Of a DNA stretch of 64,000 nt, positions 34,201 to 43,584 are shown piece after piece. The stretch spans positions 62,001-126,000 of the forward strand of contig NVWV01000011.1 of the NCBI GenBank assembly GCA_002746305.1, in the 5' to 3' direction. This DNA is from Bacteroidota bacterium (GTDB taxonomy: Bacteria; Bacteroidota; Bacteroidia; NS11-12g; UBA9320). The position numbers and the translations under genes were made by a program. The notes under the pieces were generated by a model. The model was given only the letters and a program-made list of their open reading frames with translations, was not told where the DNA came from and ran no database searches. Numbering within the stretch: the first letter of the stretch is position 1; each line of letters starts with the position of its first letter.

Positions 34201-34626
34201 TTAATCTAGTTTTTTGAACTGTAGTAACTCTTTATCCTTGTCATCCAGTAATATAAGAGCAGATTCGTGAAGGGCATAACCTCTAGTTTTTTCTAAACCA
34301 TTGGCAAAAGCTTGGGAAATATCCATATTGGGACATATCATTTTTGTGCCAGCCATAGGCCCAAACTTCAGGTCCTTCTGTGTCAGTACTTCAATGTCGC
34401 CAAATACACTATTACATCCGTCGTTGCCAAGAATTTTTAAATCTTCGATATGAATTTCAAGTAAGGGAGTTCGGTTACTCGTATGCTCGTCGTATGCTTT
34501 ACCATTTATAAGGACCAATGCCCATATATTTTGAAGATGAGTAATATCCATATTGGATGATTTAGCAGTATCCTTTTTCATGTGACAGGCACTGAGGATT
34601 AGTAAACATATAAGAGTGTACCGCAT
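34201..34626 (-). CDS. META-domain (HslJ-like) lipoprotein
   Basis: 141 aa. A lipoprotein signal (MRYTLICLLILSAC, lipobox cysteine at 14) is followed by a META domain: IWALVLINGKAYDE, LEIHIEDLKILGNDGCNSVFGDIEV, LKFGPMAGTKMICPNMD and ALILLDDKDKELLQFKKLD. HslJ of E. coli is linked to heat and novobiocin resistance, but the mechanism is unknown. Two conserved cysteines (DGCNS and MICPN) are present as in the family. It sits between an alpha/beta hydrolase and the DbpA-like helicase and is co-transcribed with both. Confidence 0.85.
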   Translation of the reverse strand: MRYTLICLLILSACHMKKDTAKSSNMDITHLQNIWALVLINGKAYDEHTSNRTPLLEIHIEDLKILGNDGCNSVFGDIEVLTQKDLKFGPMAGTKMICPNMDISQAFANGLEKTRGYALHESALILLDDKDKELLQFKKLD

Positions 34627-34629
34627 TAT

Positions 34630-35493
34630 TTATTTATCCAATGAATTTAGGAATTTAAATACTGAACCAAAGTAATCATCAGCTCCCATTTCCCATAGGT
34701 TCAAATGATTAGCTCCATCTATTTCTAAAAATGTTTTATTCTCAGATTTAAGATTGTTGAAGTTTTGCTTATTGTATTCCAATTTAATTCTTACGTCCTT
34801 ATTGCCATGTGCTAAAAACATAGGTTGAGTGATGCTTTTAGAAGCTATTCGGGGAGAAACCTGTTGAGGTTCAAATTCTGCAATTTGACCAGCTCTATAT
34901 ACTAAATATTTGCCCAATAGGGGGAAGTTAAATCCAATGGTTCTTGTGGCATAATCTTGGATGATTGTATCCAAATCTCCGAAAGTGCTTTCTATGATGC
35001 CAAATTTTAATCGAGGTTCTATAGCTAAAGTTTGAAGAGCAATTGCTCCACCTAGAGACTGTCCCCATATTCCAATATTGGAATCCACTTTCTGTTCATT
35101 TAATAAAAAGTCAATAACCGACTGTACATCATACTTTTCGGAATACCCAAACGTGCAGTATTGGCCGCCACTATTCCTATGTCCCCTTAGGTCAATGGCC
35201 AGAGTGTTATAACCCGAGTCCGAAAGTACTTGGCTGAGATCATCGAAATGTTCTTTGTAGCCTTTAATGCCATGGAGTAAAATAATGGTAGCTTTTGGTT
35301 GCTTTTCCGTTTGCATGAAAACCCCTTGTATATGAATGCTATCTTTTGTTGTAATAGATACATTTAGACTGTTGGGATAAGTTTTTGCTTTTATTTCCGG
35401 AGTCCCAGCATTAATTCTTGTGTTTATGACCAGTCGAGGCAGGACGAAGTAGCCAAATAGTGCAGTGAAAATAATGATGGTAACAATTGTCAT
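34630..35493 (-). CDS. Membrane-anchored alpha/beta hydrolase
   Basis: 287 aa from the ATG at 35493 (MTIVTIIIFTALFGYFVLP, a signal anchor); a GTG at 35508 would add 5 residues. The hydrolase core shows the oxyanion region LLHGIKGYKEH, the nucleophile elbow GQSLGG, an acid in HGNKDVRI and the histidine in DGANHLNL. It resembles the BAAT/dienelactone-like 'YqkD/YtmA' hydrolases whose substrates are unknown. It is the first gene of the hydrolase-META-helicase operon, with a consensus promoter upstream. Confidence 0.88.
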   Translation of the reverse strand: MTIVTIIIFTALFGYFVLPRLVINTRINAGTPEIKAKTYPNSLNVSITTKDSIHIQGVFMQTEKQPKATIILLHGIKGYKEHFDDLSQVLSDSGYNTLAIDLRGHRNSGGQYCTFGYSEKYDVQSVIDFLLNEQKVDSNIGIWGQSLGGAIALQTLAIEPRLKFGIIESTFGDLDTIIQDYATRTIGFNFPLLGKYLVYRAGQIAEFEPQQVSPRIASKSITQPMFLAHGNKDVRIKLEYNKQNFNNLKSENKTFLEIDGANHLNLWEMGADDYFGSVFKFLNSLDK

Positions 35494-35534
35494 TTTTAAA
35501 TATTTCACCTATCGAAGTTCTAATGTGAATGGGT

Positions 35535-35542
35535 CAAAGTTA
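35535..35542 (-). promoter_or_regulatory. Bacteroidota -7 promoter element TAACTTTG for the hydrolase operon
   Basis: Exact TAnnTTTG on the minus strand, 41 bases before the ATG at 35493. A TAAATTCG box on the opposite strand 6 bases before 35618 may serve the divergent gene. The 18-bp palindrome AAATCTAT-TG-ATAGATTT (35568-35585) lies between the two. Confidence 0.5.
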
Positions 35543-35617
35543 GATTTCTAAAATGATAGAGCCCAAAAAATCTATTGATAGATTTAATTCCTCTTTTAAA
35601 AAAACTAAATTCGCCTT

Positions 35618-37183
35618 ATGCAAGAAGTAGTTTCTTTTTTAGGTGGGATAGCGTGGTGGGTTTGGGTGCTTATCGTAGTAGGTTTAGTTGCTTTAAGAGA
35701 TGTGCTCCAACGAAGACATACCATTAGTCATAACTTCCCAGTGGTAGGCCATTTTAGGTACATGCTAGAAACTATTGGCCCAGAGATAAGGCAATACTTC
35801 ATTGCAAATAATCGTGAAGAACTTCCTTTCAATAGAAGGGAACGATCTTGGATTTATGCTTCAGCAAAAGCAGAAAATAACTATCAAGGTTTTGGTTCAG
35901 ATCAAGATTTCTACGCAACGAATTATCATTTTCTAAAACCAGATATGTTTCCATATAAAATGCAGGAAGGACACATTAATTTGGAACAACCTGATTTTCT
36001 GCCTTGTGCTAAAATTATGGGTAAGGCCAATGGTAGAAAACGTCCTTTTAGACCACGCAGTGTTATTAATGTTTCAGCTATGAGTTTTGGTTCGTTAAGT
36101 GCTAATGCTGTTGAGAGTTTAAACAAAGGAGCCCATAAAGCGGGAGCATATCACAACACAGGAGAGGGAGGTTTATCACCATATCATAGTACAGGATCGG
36201 ATGTAGTCTTTCACTTTGGAACGGGTTACTTTGGAGTACGAAGCAATGACGGGAATCTAGATTTAGATAAACTAGAAAAGTTAGTGGAGAACAATCAGTT
36301 TGTAAGAGCTATAGAAATAAAGCTATCTCAGGGTGCCAAACCTGGAAAAGGTGGTGTTCTGCCCGGAAAGAAAATTACTGCTGAAATAGCGGCAATTAGA
36401 GGGGTTGAATTGGGTAAAGACGTACTCTCTCCAGCTAGTCATAAGTGTTTCGAGACCCTTGATGAACTCTTGTCTCTCATTGAAGAAATAGCCAAGAGAA
36501 CAGGACTTCCTGTAGGCATAAAATCAGCAATAGGTAAGACACATATGTGGGAGGAACTTGCGAGTAAGATAGTGGCAAATGGTTCAGGACCAGATTTTAT
36601 AACCATTGATGGAGGAGAAGGTGGCACAGGTGCTGCTCCTCCGAGTTTTGCAGATCACGTGGCATTACCCTTCTTTAATGCATTCTCTGTTATTTATAAG
36701 ATTTTTCAAAAGCAGAAATTGACAGATGGAATTGTGTTTGTAGCTTCAGGAAAACTAGGCTTGCCTGCAAATGCCGCTCGGGCATTTGCAATGGGAGCAG
36801 ATGTTATAAACGTGGCAAGAGAGGCAATGATGAGTATCGGTTGTATCCAGGCTCAATTATGCCATACAAACAATTGTCCCAGTGGCGTGGCTACCCAGAA
36901 CAAGTGGCTTCAGGCGGGAATAGATCCTACATTGAAATCTGAGCGTTTTTATAACTATGTCAAGTATTTTAGAAAGGAATTGGTAGAACTAACCCATGCG
37001 AGTGGTTATGAGCACCCATGTCAATATGAAATGTCAGATGTAGAAACTACAACAGATGATCGAAATCAAATCAGTACATTGGCAGATATTTATGGGTATA
37101 CCAAGGATAAAGTATCTTTTAATTCGATGAATGAGTTATTGAATTGTCCCTATTTAGGAAGTTCAACAAAATCATTCAAATAG
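35618..37183 (+). CDS. Membrane-anchored FMN-binding glutamate synthase-like protein
   Basis: 521 aa. It has the FMN/[3Fe-4S] half of glutamate synthase (Glu_synthase domain) without the N-terminal glutamine amidotransferase. Seen in order: one membrane segment (residues 7-25, GGIAWWVWVLIVVGLVAL), VINVSAMSFGSLSANAVESLNKGA, PGKGGVLPGKK, ITIDGGEGGTGAAP and the cluster cysteines C409, C415 and C420 (CIQAQLCHTNNCPSG). Archaeal and bacterial 'gltB2' proteins like this are of uncertain function; without amidotransferase it would need free ammonia or another substrate. The 3' end overlaps the convergent PBP1A stop by 12 bases. Confidence 0.88.
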   Translation: MQEVVSFLGGIAWWVWVLIVVGLVALRDVLQRRHTISHNFPVVGHFRYMLETIGPEIRQYFIANNREELPFNRRERSWIYASAKAENNYQGFGSDQDFYATNYHFLKPDMFPYKMQEGHINLEQPDFLPCAKIMGKANGRKRPFRPRSVINVSAMSFGSLSANAVESLNKGAHKAGAYHNTGEGGLSPYHSTGSDVVFHFGTGYFGVRSNDGNLDLDKLEKLVENNQFVRAIEIKLSQGAKPGKGGVLPGKKITAEIAAIRGVELGKDVLSPASHKCFETLDELLSLIEEIAKRTGLPVGIKSAIGKTHMWEELASKIVANGSGPDFITIDGGEGGTGAAPPSFADHVALPFFNAFSVIYKIFQKQKLTDGIVFVASGKLGLPANAARAFAMGADVINVAREAMMSIGCIQAQLCHTNNCPSGVATQNKWLQAGIDPTLKSERFYNYVKYFRKELVELTHASGYEHPCQYEMSDVETTTDDRNQISTLADIYGYTKDKVSFNSMNELLNCPYLGSSTKSFK

Positions 37184-39481
37184 ATCATCATCATCAGGAG
37201 TATCGTCATCATTTGATGCACTACCATTGTTATTATGTGTGCCTCCCGTGTAGTTGTCACAATCAATATCAATAGTCATTTCAATATCAGGTTTTTTGAA
37301 ATACCCACGACCATAGTTGCTCTCAGTATCGGCATAAATTTGTTCCATGTATTTCCCAAATATGGGTAGTGCCATATTTGCACCTTGTCCATATCGAGTA
37401 CTCCTGAAGTGTACATTCCTTTCTTCAGCACCTACCCAACAACCACTTACCAAATTGGGAGTGATACCCATAAACCAACCATCTGAGTTTCCCTGAGTAG
37501 TCCCTGTTTTACCTCCAATAGTTGCAGTGCTAGGAATATTGAATCTACTGCCTCTTAATCGAGCAGCTGTCCCTCCGTATCGCGTAACTCTCTCGAGCAT
37601 TTTACAGATTATAAATGCCGTTTGTGTTCTGATTGCTTCTTCCGTTTTAGGTGTAAATTCTTCAAGAATATTTCCATTTTTATCCTCAATTCGAGTAATG
37701 AAAATTGGCTCAATAAAGGTTCCTTCATTTACAAATGTTCCATAAGCACCTACCATTTCAAACACAGATATATCCATGGTTCCCAAACAAATGGATGGGT
37801 ATGGCTCAAACTTACTGTCGTCGATTCCCATTTTACTTGCAGTTTGCTTTACTACCTCTGCACTGTTGGGGCCAAGTCTTTTCATTACACGTGCTGTAGT
37901 CGTGTTTATAGATTTCTGCAGTCCTTCATAAAAAGTAACTTGTTCAGGTGCCGTTCCAGAGTTACGAGGTATCCATTGTTTTCCGTTGCCATATTCTACA
38001 ATTACAGGACCCGTGCTTTCTACTTCACAAGGTTCTATTTTATCATCGTCAAGACCACGGGCATATACAAAAGGCTTGAATGTAGACCCAACTTGTCTAG
38101 TGGCTTTCTTATTAACGTGGTCGTACTGAAAGTGCCTATGATTAATTCCTCCAACCCAAGCCTTTATATGGCCAGTTTGAGGCTCAAAACTCATAAATCC
38201 AGTATGCAGTATTTGTTTATTGTATTTTAAAGAGTCCATTGGGCTTAGGACTGTATCAATATCTCCTTTCCATGAAAACAAAGTCATCTTTCTCGGTTTA
38301 TTGAGATAAAATTCTATACTGTCTGTATTGCCATTATAAGCTTTTTTTAATGACCTATATCGTGCCGTTCGTTTAATCATTCTGGCTGGATAATCAGGAT
38401 CAGCAATTACATTTCCAGCATTGTCCTCTCCATACCATGGGTCCTTTTTTCTTCTTTTTGTCTCGTTCCAGAATTGATTTTGAAGACTTGCCATATGTTC
38501 ACTTACAGCCTTCTCTGCATAGCCCTGTAGTTTAGAATCTATCGTTGTATAGATTCTAAGACCGTCATCGTATATGTTGTATTTTTTTGTTCCAGTTTCA
38601 GCGGCGTATTTTTTGGTCCATGCCTTCATATATTTGTTCAGGTATGACCTGAAGTAGGTTGCTAATCCCGAATTGTGGTCCACATAAATGTAGTCAGTTA
38701 CAAGTGGCAATAACTTTAGACTGTCTGATTGTTCGTCTGTTATATATTGGTATTTAGCCAATTGGCCGAATACTATATTTCTCACCCATTTAGCGTTGTT
38801 GGGGTTTCTAACAGGATTATACCTTGTATTGGCTCTCAGCATTCCTACCAATACAGCTGCCTCTTCTATTTTTAAATCCTTGGTTTGTTTATTGAAGTAT
38901 TTTTTGGAAGCTGACTTTATGCCAAAACTGTTTCCGTATGGTACCGTATTGAAGTACATTAAAATGATCTCTTCTTTGGTATACCTTTTTTCTATTTCTA
39001 TTGCGACAAACCATTCTTTCATTTTTTGAATGACAGTCATTGAAAAATTATGATCTCCTCTCGGAAATAGATTTTTGGCCAATTGCTGTGTTATAGTGCT
39101 TCCTCCACCATCTTTTCCAAGTTTGATTACTGCTCTCAAGAGAGCTCGGCCGTCAATACCGCTATGGTTATAAAAGCGAGCATCCTCAGTTGCAATAAGT
39201 GCATCTTTAAGGTGTTGAGGTAAGTCAGAAAAACTACTATTGGTTCTATCTTCTTGATAGAACATCTTTCCAAGAACTTTGCCGTCTCCAGAAAATATTT
39301 CTGAGGCAAGTTTGGTCTTGGGATTTTCAAGTTCTAAGGTATCAGGAAGTTTACCCCAAAGTCCGATTTTAATAGATGCTAAAAATAATACTACAAACAG
39401 AAGTCCATAGGCAAATAATTTCCAAATTCTTCTTACCATTCTGGTAGAGAATGAAGGACCCTTTTTTGATTTTTTTGACAT
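37172..39481 (-). CDS. Penicillin-binding protein 1A (bifunctional peptidoglycan synthase)
   Basis: 769 aa, class A PBP. One N-terminal membrane anchor (about 19-41) is followed by the glycosyltransferase domain (ATEDARFYNHSGIDG with the catalytic E99, then GGSTITQQLAKNLF and KRYTKEEIILMYFN). The transpeptidase domain has the active serine S466 in STFK, SIN at 524-526 and KTG at 658-660. It polymerises glycan strands and crosslinks peptides in the periplasm. The acidic C-terminal tail (DDDDTPDDDDLFE) is unusual. It starts 1 base after the PorW/SprE-like gene and is surely co-transcribed with it. Confidence 0.95.
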   Translation of the reverse strand: MSKKSKKGPSFSTRMVRRIWKLFAYGLLFVVLFLASIKIGLWGKLPDTLELENPKTKLASEIFSGDGKVLGKMFYQEDRTNSSFSDLPQHLKDALIATEDARFYNHSGIDGRALLRAVIKLGKDGGGSTITQQLAKNLFPRGDHNFSMTVIQKMKEWFVAIEIEKRYTKEEIILMYFNTVPYGNSFGIKSASKKYFNKQTKDLKIEEAAVLVGMLRANTRYNPVRNPNNAKWVRNIVFGQLAKYQYITDEQSDSLKLLPLVTDYIYVDHNSGLATYFRSYLNKYMKAWTKKYAAETGTKKYNIYDDGLRIYTTIDSKLQGYAEKAVSEHMASLQNQFWNETKRRKKDPWYGEDNAGNVIADPDYPARMIKRTARYRSLKKAYNGNTDSIEFYLNKPRKMTLFSWKGDIDTVLSPMDSLKYNKQILHTGFMSFEPQTGHIKAWVGGINHRHFQYDHVNKKATRQVGSTFKPFVYARGLDDDKIEPCEVESTGPVIVEYGNGKQWIPRNSGTAPEQVTFYEGLQKSINTTTARVMKRLGPNSAEVVKQTASKMGIDDSKFEPYPSICLGTMDISVFEMVGAYGTFVNEGTFIEPIFITRIEDKNGNILEEFTPKTEEAIRTQTAFIICKMLERVTRYGGTAARLRGSRFNIPSTATIGGKTGTTQGNSDGWFMGITPNLVSGCWVGAEERNVHFRSTRYGQGANMALPIFGKYMEQIYADTESNYGRGYFKKPDIEMTIDIDCDNYTGGTHNNNGSASNDDDTPDDDDLFE

Positions 39482-39482
39482 G

Positions 39483-42062
39483 TTAGTTGACCTTACTTTT
39501 GAAAAAGACGAGGTATTCTTTTTCGCTTTTGCTTTTTACCAGTTTAGTGAAGTTAGCATTGGAAATGGCATAAGATTCAATCCTGGTCATACCTGCATTT
39601 TTAAGAAAATCATTACTCGAAATCATATCCGTATGATACTCCATGGCTTGAGTCTTGTTCTTGAACTGCTTGATGTAAAACATTTGTCTATCACCGAGAA
39701 CCAAATTACTGACAACGAGGTTGGAGCTAGCAAAGAATTGCTGATTATAATTGTCCAACTGTATCTGTACTTCACTTTCTTTATCTGTCTTTCCAGTGAT
39801 GACATAATAAAATGTCCCATTATTATTTGGGCCATATACAGATTCTAAACTAGGCTTATTTACTTCGCTTAACAAGCGTAATGTGTATGCAGCGATCTCC
39901 CCAATTTCAGTGCCTCGATAGGCCTCTTTTACTATTTCTAGTTCTTTCAAGTAAGCTTCTCTTCCCTTTGACTTGCCAATTGCTAAGGCATATAAATAGT
40001 CTATTTTGCCCTGAATAGAGTTGCCAGCAAATTCTTGATCTATTTTTTGTTTAATAGAATCTACTTGATCAAAATCATCCCTATGGAAAGCTGAATACAT
40101 AGTGCTATATAAAGCAATAACTTCTTTGTCAGCATCATCTTCCTGTATTTCTTTTGAGTTCAAGACACTGTTATAAACAGATTCAGGGTATTCATCTGCT
40201 ATTTGTCTTGCATACTTGTTTGAGCTATTAGTATCGCCAGTCTCCAAGGCTCCTTTTGACAAGTAAAATAGAACTTCGGGCTTGTACTTAGTCTCGGGAT
40301 ACCTCTCCAAAAGTATATTAAAGTTGATTCTAGATTTAATGTATTCCTTGAGGTCATCGAAGTAGATTTTGCCGATTCCTAAGTATGCTATCTGAATTTT
40401 CCGATTGGCTACCAGTTTTGCGGTGGCACTGAAAGGAATGTCTTTATAGAATTTTCTTTTCGTAGCGTCAATATCCTCCAATATTTTATTCTGTTCCTTG
40501 TCTTGAGAGCTTATGTAAGTGTCTGGATCAGAATTTTCTTCTTCTTCTTCAGGCTTATCTTCATCACTCAACGCGTCGTCCATCACATTTTTATTGACAA
40601 ATCGCCAGAAATCGGCATACTTCCGTTTTCCCCATAACCTATTAAAGTCATTCGTACCTCTCGACACAGTAGTCGTATTGTAGAAATACCATGTACTCCC
40701 AGAATTGTTTGTTATAGTATTTCTACTTCTGCCTGTTCTATTATTGAGCCTTTCTTGTTCTCTGCGAATCTCTTCCTCTTCTTTGGCTAGTCTTTTGCGT
40801 TCCTCTTCCTCTTCTATTGCTGAGTTTATTCTGTCATCTAAAACGTCCCTATCTAAATTGCTTAAAGCCAGCAAGCTATCTTGAGTTTTTATGGTTTCTA
40901 TGTTTTCAATAAGTTTGGAGAGTATACTGTGTTTCGCTTTTATTTTATCTACATTTTCATAATCATCTGGAATCACAGAAATAGTACTGTCGTAGTAAAA
41001 TTGGGCTTTTGTGTAATCTCTTAATTCAAAGTAATAGTCAGCTAAATAGAGGTATGTTTTGGTTTGCTGAACGCTATTACTCCCAGAGTTTTCGGCAGAT
41101 TTTTTCATGTAGTTCAAGCCCGCAGATTCATTGCCATCGTTAAATTCGAGTTTAGCTAGCTCATAGTAAATCTGATCGTAATAATCTATGTTCTTGTCAT
41201 CATCAAGCATACGCTTGAGATATTTCTTTGTTTTCTGGGCTCCTTGTCCTCCTGCTTCAGACGTGGATTTAGCCATACCAAGATTTGCCTGGAACACATA
41301 AATATATGGGGCATTAAGACGCAATACCTTTATGAAATTGGCATTTGCCTTTGAATACTTTTTTTGATCTAGATACAATTGACCAAGTACAAAGTGAGTC
41401 CGATATTTTAGTGTCTTATCTTTCAGCTTATGTAGCCCTTTAGTTAGCAGCTTTATGGCCTCACCTTTCTTGTTTTGCTTAACCATAAGGTCTCCTGCAG
41501 AGAGATTTAGATTGGTTAAGAATTCTCTGTGGGTAGACGTGTTCTTTTTTAATAAGCCAAAAATGGCTTCAGCGTCATCATACTTCTCCTGTTGAATATA
41601 AGCCTTCATGAGCCACAATTGACTCATAGCCTTAATGTTAGGATCAGTGTAGCTTGCGTTTACAAATTGAAATGTTTCAATGGCAGAGAAGTAATCACCA
41701 CTAAAAAAGTGAGTTTGACCAATTAAAAAATAAGCATTATCAGCCCATTTACTCTTTGGCTTATTTTGAATGACCTTGGAGGCCTTTTTCATGGTTTCTT
41801 CCATGGGAGCTTTCATGGATTTAGCATCTGCTTCGGTCCCATATGGATATATGTCAATTATTTCATTGAAATCATCAACCTGCTTTTTAGTCAAATTTTC
41901 TACGGAACTTTCAAATTTCTGCTGAGCGTTAAAGTATATATTAAAGCGAGCAATCATATTGTTCCAATTTCGCTTTAACCACGGGTCTTGTTGACCTTGA
42001 GCTAACACTTCACCCGTGCAGCAGATTAACAAAACAAAAGCTATGTATTTAGTTGTCTTCAA
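39483..42062 (-). CDS. sprE: PorW/SprE-like type IX secretion protein, TPR-rich
   Basis: 859 aa from a TTG at 42062. That start gives a proper exported-protein signal (M-KTTKYIAFVLLICCTGEVLAQ), whereas the longer frame adds 37 residues without hydrophobic character. It contains many TPR units in its first half, an acidic/arginine coiled coil (EEEEERKRLAKEEEEIRREQERL), then STWYFYNTTTVSRG, FNRLWGKRKYADFWR, characteristic of SprE/PorW. PorW/SprE is a periplasmic or lipoprotein component needed for T9SS secretion and gliding. Here the signal has cysteines (ICC) but no perfect lipobox. The context, next to PBP1A and divergent from LytM-bactofilin-atp genes, suggests a cell-envelope cluster. Confidence 0.87.
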   Translation of the reverse strand: MKTTKYIAFVLLICCTGEVLAQGQQDPWLKRNWNNMIARFNIYFNAQQKFESSVENLTKKQVDDFNEIIDIYPYGTEADAKSMKAPMEETMKKASKVIQNKPKSKWADNAYFLIGQTHFFSGDYFSAIETFQFVNASYTDPNIKAMSQLWLMKAYIQQEKYDDAEAIFGLLKKNTSTHREFLTNLNLSAGDLMVKQNKKGEAIKLLTKGLHKLKDKTLKYRTHFVLGQLYLDQKKYSKANANFIKVLRLNAPYIYVFQANLGMAKSTSEAGGQGAQKTKKYLKRMLDDDKNIDYYDQIYYELAKLEFNDGNESAGLNYMKKSAENSGSNSVQQTKTYLYLADYYFELRDYTKAQFYYDSTISVIPDDYENVDKIKAKHSILSKLIENIETIKTQDSLLALSNLDRDVLDDRINSAIEEEEERKRLAKEEEEIRREQERLNNRTGRSRNTITNNSGSTWYFYNTTTVSRGTNDFNRLWGKRKYADFWRFVNKNVMDDALSDEDKPEEEEENSDPDTYISSQDKEQNKILEDIDATKRKFYKDIPFSATAKLVANRKIQIAYLGIGKIYFDDLKEYIKSRINFNILLERYPETKYKPEVLFYLSKGALETGDTNSSNKYARQIADEYPESVYNSVLNSKEIQEDDADKEVIALYSTMYSAFHRDDFDQVDSIKQKIDQEFAGNSIQGKIDYLYALAIGKSKGREAYLKELEIVKEAYRGTEIGEIAAYTLRLLSEVNKPSLESVYGPNNNGTFYYVITGKTDKESEVQIQLDNYNQQFFASSNLVVSNLVLGDRQMFYIKQFKNKTQAMEYHTDMISSNDFLKNAGMTRIESYAISNANFTKLVKSKSEKEYLVFFKSKVN

Positions 42063-42145
42063 ACTGATATTCCTATTAACTTTGCATTCTTGTAACTCCA
42101 AAGGGAGCAAAAATATTTCAATTACACCGCAATCATTGTTAAAAG

Positions 42146-42973
42146 TTGGCTTCTTTCCGAAAAAAAATATCAACCAAGTTTAAAAATCGATACAGATTGA
42201 TCTTTAGACAAGATGAAAATCTGGAAGAAAAGGTGTCTATCATCCTGACTCCGTGGAATTTACTAATAGGATTATGTGCGGGTTTATTTCTGTATGGAAT
42301 CATCATTTATTTGTTGCTTGCCTATACGCCTCTCAATTATATTTTTCCAACGAAAAGCTCGAAATACAGCAACATGGAACAATATAAAATGATGCAAAAG
42401 ATTGATTCGTTAGAACTCAGTCTTACGCAGCTAAGGCTGCAATCAGATATACTAGGCAAAATTTTGGCAGGGGAAGATGTTTCGATTAGTTTACCCGAAG
42501 AGTTGTCAAATAATGAAAATACTGGGACTATAACAGAGGAAGTAATTTCCAAAAAAACAACAAAACATGAGGTGAGTCTGAGGTCCGCTGAAACATCTCC
42601 AAACGATTATAATTTTTTTGTTCCGCTGTTAGGAGTCATCAGTGATACCTTTAATGTAGACAAAAAGCACCGTGCTGTGGATATAGCCGCTAAGAGCAAA
42701 GAAGTGATTAAATCAATTCAAAAGGGGACAGTAATTTTTAGTGCTTGGACACCAGGCGGAGGTCATACGTTGATAGTTCAACATCCAAATCAATTTATAT
42801 CCGTATATAAGCACAATGCAGTACTCTTAAAAAAAGAAGGTACTTTTGTGAAAGCAGGTGATGCAATTGCCCTTGTGGGTAATACTGGAGAGCTTACATC
42901 AGGACCACATCTTCATTTTGAGTTGTGGAAGAATGGTATAGCCGTTAACCCGGTGAGGTATATTAATTTTTAA
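42146..42973 (+). CDS. M23/LytM-family peptidase, membrane anchored
   Basis: 275 aa from a TTG at 42146. The N-terminus FRKKISTKFKNRYRLIFRQDENLEEKVSIILTPWN is the conserved cytoplasmic leader of the flavobacterial members of this family, so a later ATG is unlikely. One membrane segment (about 37-60) and a coiled coil (MQKIDSLELSLTQLRLQ) precede the LytM domain, with H and D in KHRAVDIA and the HLHFE zinc motif. It would cleave peptidoglycan peptides or act as an activator. It lies 24 bases before the bactofilin gene; such pairs link cell shape to bactofilin scaffolds. Confidence 0.9.
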   Translation: MASFRKKISTKFKNRYRLIFRQDENLEEKVSIILTPWNLLIGLCAGLFLYGIIIYLLLAYTPLNYIFPTKSSKYSNMEQYKMMQKIDSLELSLTQLRLQSDILGKILAGEDVSISLPEELSNNENTGTITEEVISKKTTKHEVSLRSAETSPNDYNFFVPLLGVISDTFNVDKKHRAVDIAAKSKEVIKSIQKGTVIFSAWTPGGGHTLIVQHPNQFISVYKHNAVLLKKEGTFVKAGDAIALVGNTGELTSGPHLHFELWKNGIAVNPVRYINF

Positions 42974-42997
42974 AAGAAGAATTAGACATAAAATAAC

Positions 42998-43402
42998 ATG
43001 ATTGGTAAGAAAGATAAGTCAGCACAAGTTATAGGAGCACTTAATGTTTTAGGAGAAGGAACCACTATTGATGGTAACTTAACTTCTAGCGGTGATCTTA
43101 GAATAGATGGTGTTGTAAATGGTGACGTAGAAACAAAAAGTAAATGTGTGCTAGGGTTATCAGGTAGAATAGTAGGGAACATCCACGCAAAGTCATGCGA
43201 TATTAGTGGGAAAGTGGATGGCAATGTGAAAGTAAGTGATTTGTTACTTCTAAAGAGTAGCGGAAAGATAAATGGAGATATTAATACTGCAAAAATTGTT
43301 GTAGAAAATGGTGGCGAATTCAACGGCTCTTGTACGATGGGCAATGCGGTATCTATGAACAAAAGTTCAGAACAATTGGATGCCAAAACAGCAACAGCGT
43401 AA
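42998..43402 (+). CDS. Bactofilin cytoskeletal protein
   Basis: 134 aa. The central beta-helix core (residues about 20-115) is evident: GTTIDGNLTSSGDLRIDGVVNGDVETKSKCVLGLSGRIVGNIHAKSCDISGKVDGNV. Bactofilins polymerise without nucleotide and anchor cell-wall enzymes at defined places. The gene sits between the LytM peptidase and AtpZ; its last 23 bases overlap the AtpZ reading frame, so translation is probably coupled. Confidence 0.93.
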   Translation: MIGKKDKSAQVIGALNVLGEGTTIDGNLTSSGDLRIDGVVNGDVETKSKCVLGLSGRIVGNIHAKSCDISGKVDGNVKVSDLLLLKSSGKINGDINTAKIVVENGGEFNGSCTMGNAVSMNKSSEQLDAKTATA

Positions 43403-43577
43403 TGAACCTGTAAAGTACGCAGGTCTTGGTTTTCAACTTGTCTTTATTACCCTAGGACTAGTCTTTGCGGGTAAGTGGCTCGATTCCTATTTTAACTTTA
43501 CCTCAGTTTTTTTGCTCATTGGTATTTTTATAGCGGTATTTGCGGTGATATATATACTGATAGTTAAATTAAAATAA
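43380..43577 (+). CDS. atpZ: AtpZ/AtpI-type ATP synthase accessory membrane protein
   Basis: 65 aa with two membrane segments (YAGLGFQLVFITLGLVFAGKWLD and FLLIGIFIAVFAVIYILIV), matching the AtpZ/AtpI family. These proteins assist c-ring assembly or Mg2+/Ca2+ supply for the F-type ATP synthase. It begins inside the bactofilin 3' end and precedes the next small membrane protein by 7 bases, so it is part of the same message as the atp genes. Confidence 0.87.
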   Translation: MPKQQQRNEPVKYAGLGFQLVFITLGLVFAGKWLDSYFNFTSVFLLIGIFIAVFAVIYILIVKLK

Positions 43578-43584
43578 AACCACG

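Noticed and set aside
37622..38230. 202-aa + strand frame inside the PBP1A gene
   Set aside because: It is antisense to a highly conserved gene and reads as low-quality Cys/Phe/Tyr-rich protein with no motif.
42063..42173. N-terminal 37-residue extension of the PorW/SprE-like protein
   Set aside because: It overlaps the divergent LytM gene and hides the signal peptide; the TTG at 42062 gives a normal exported start.
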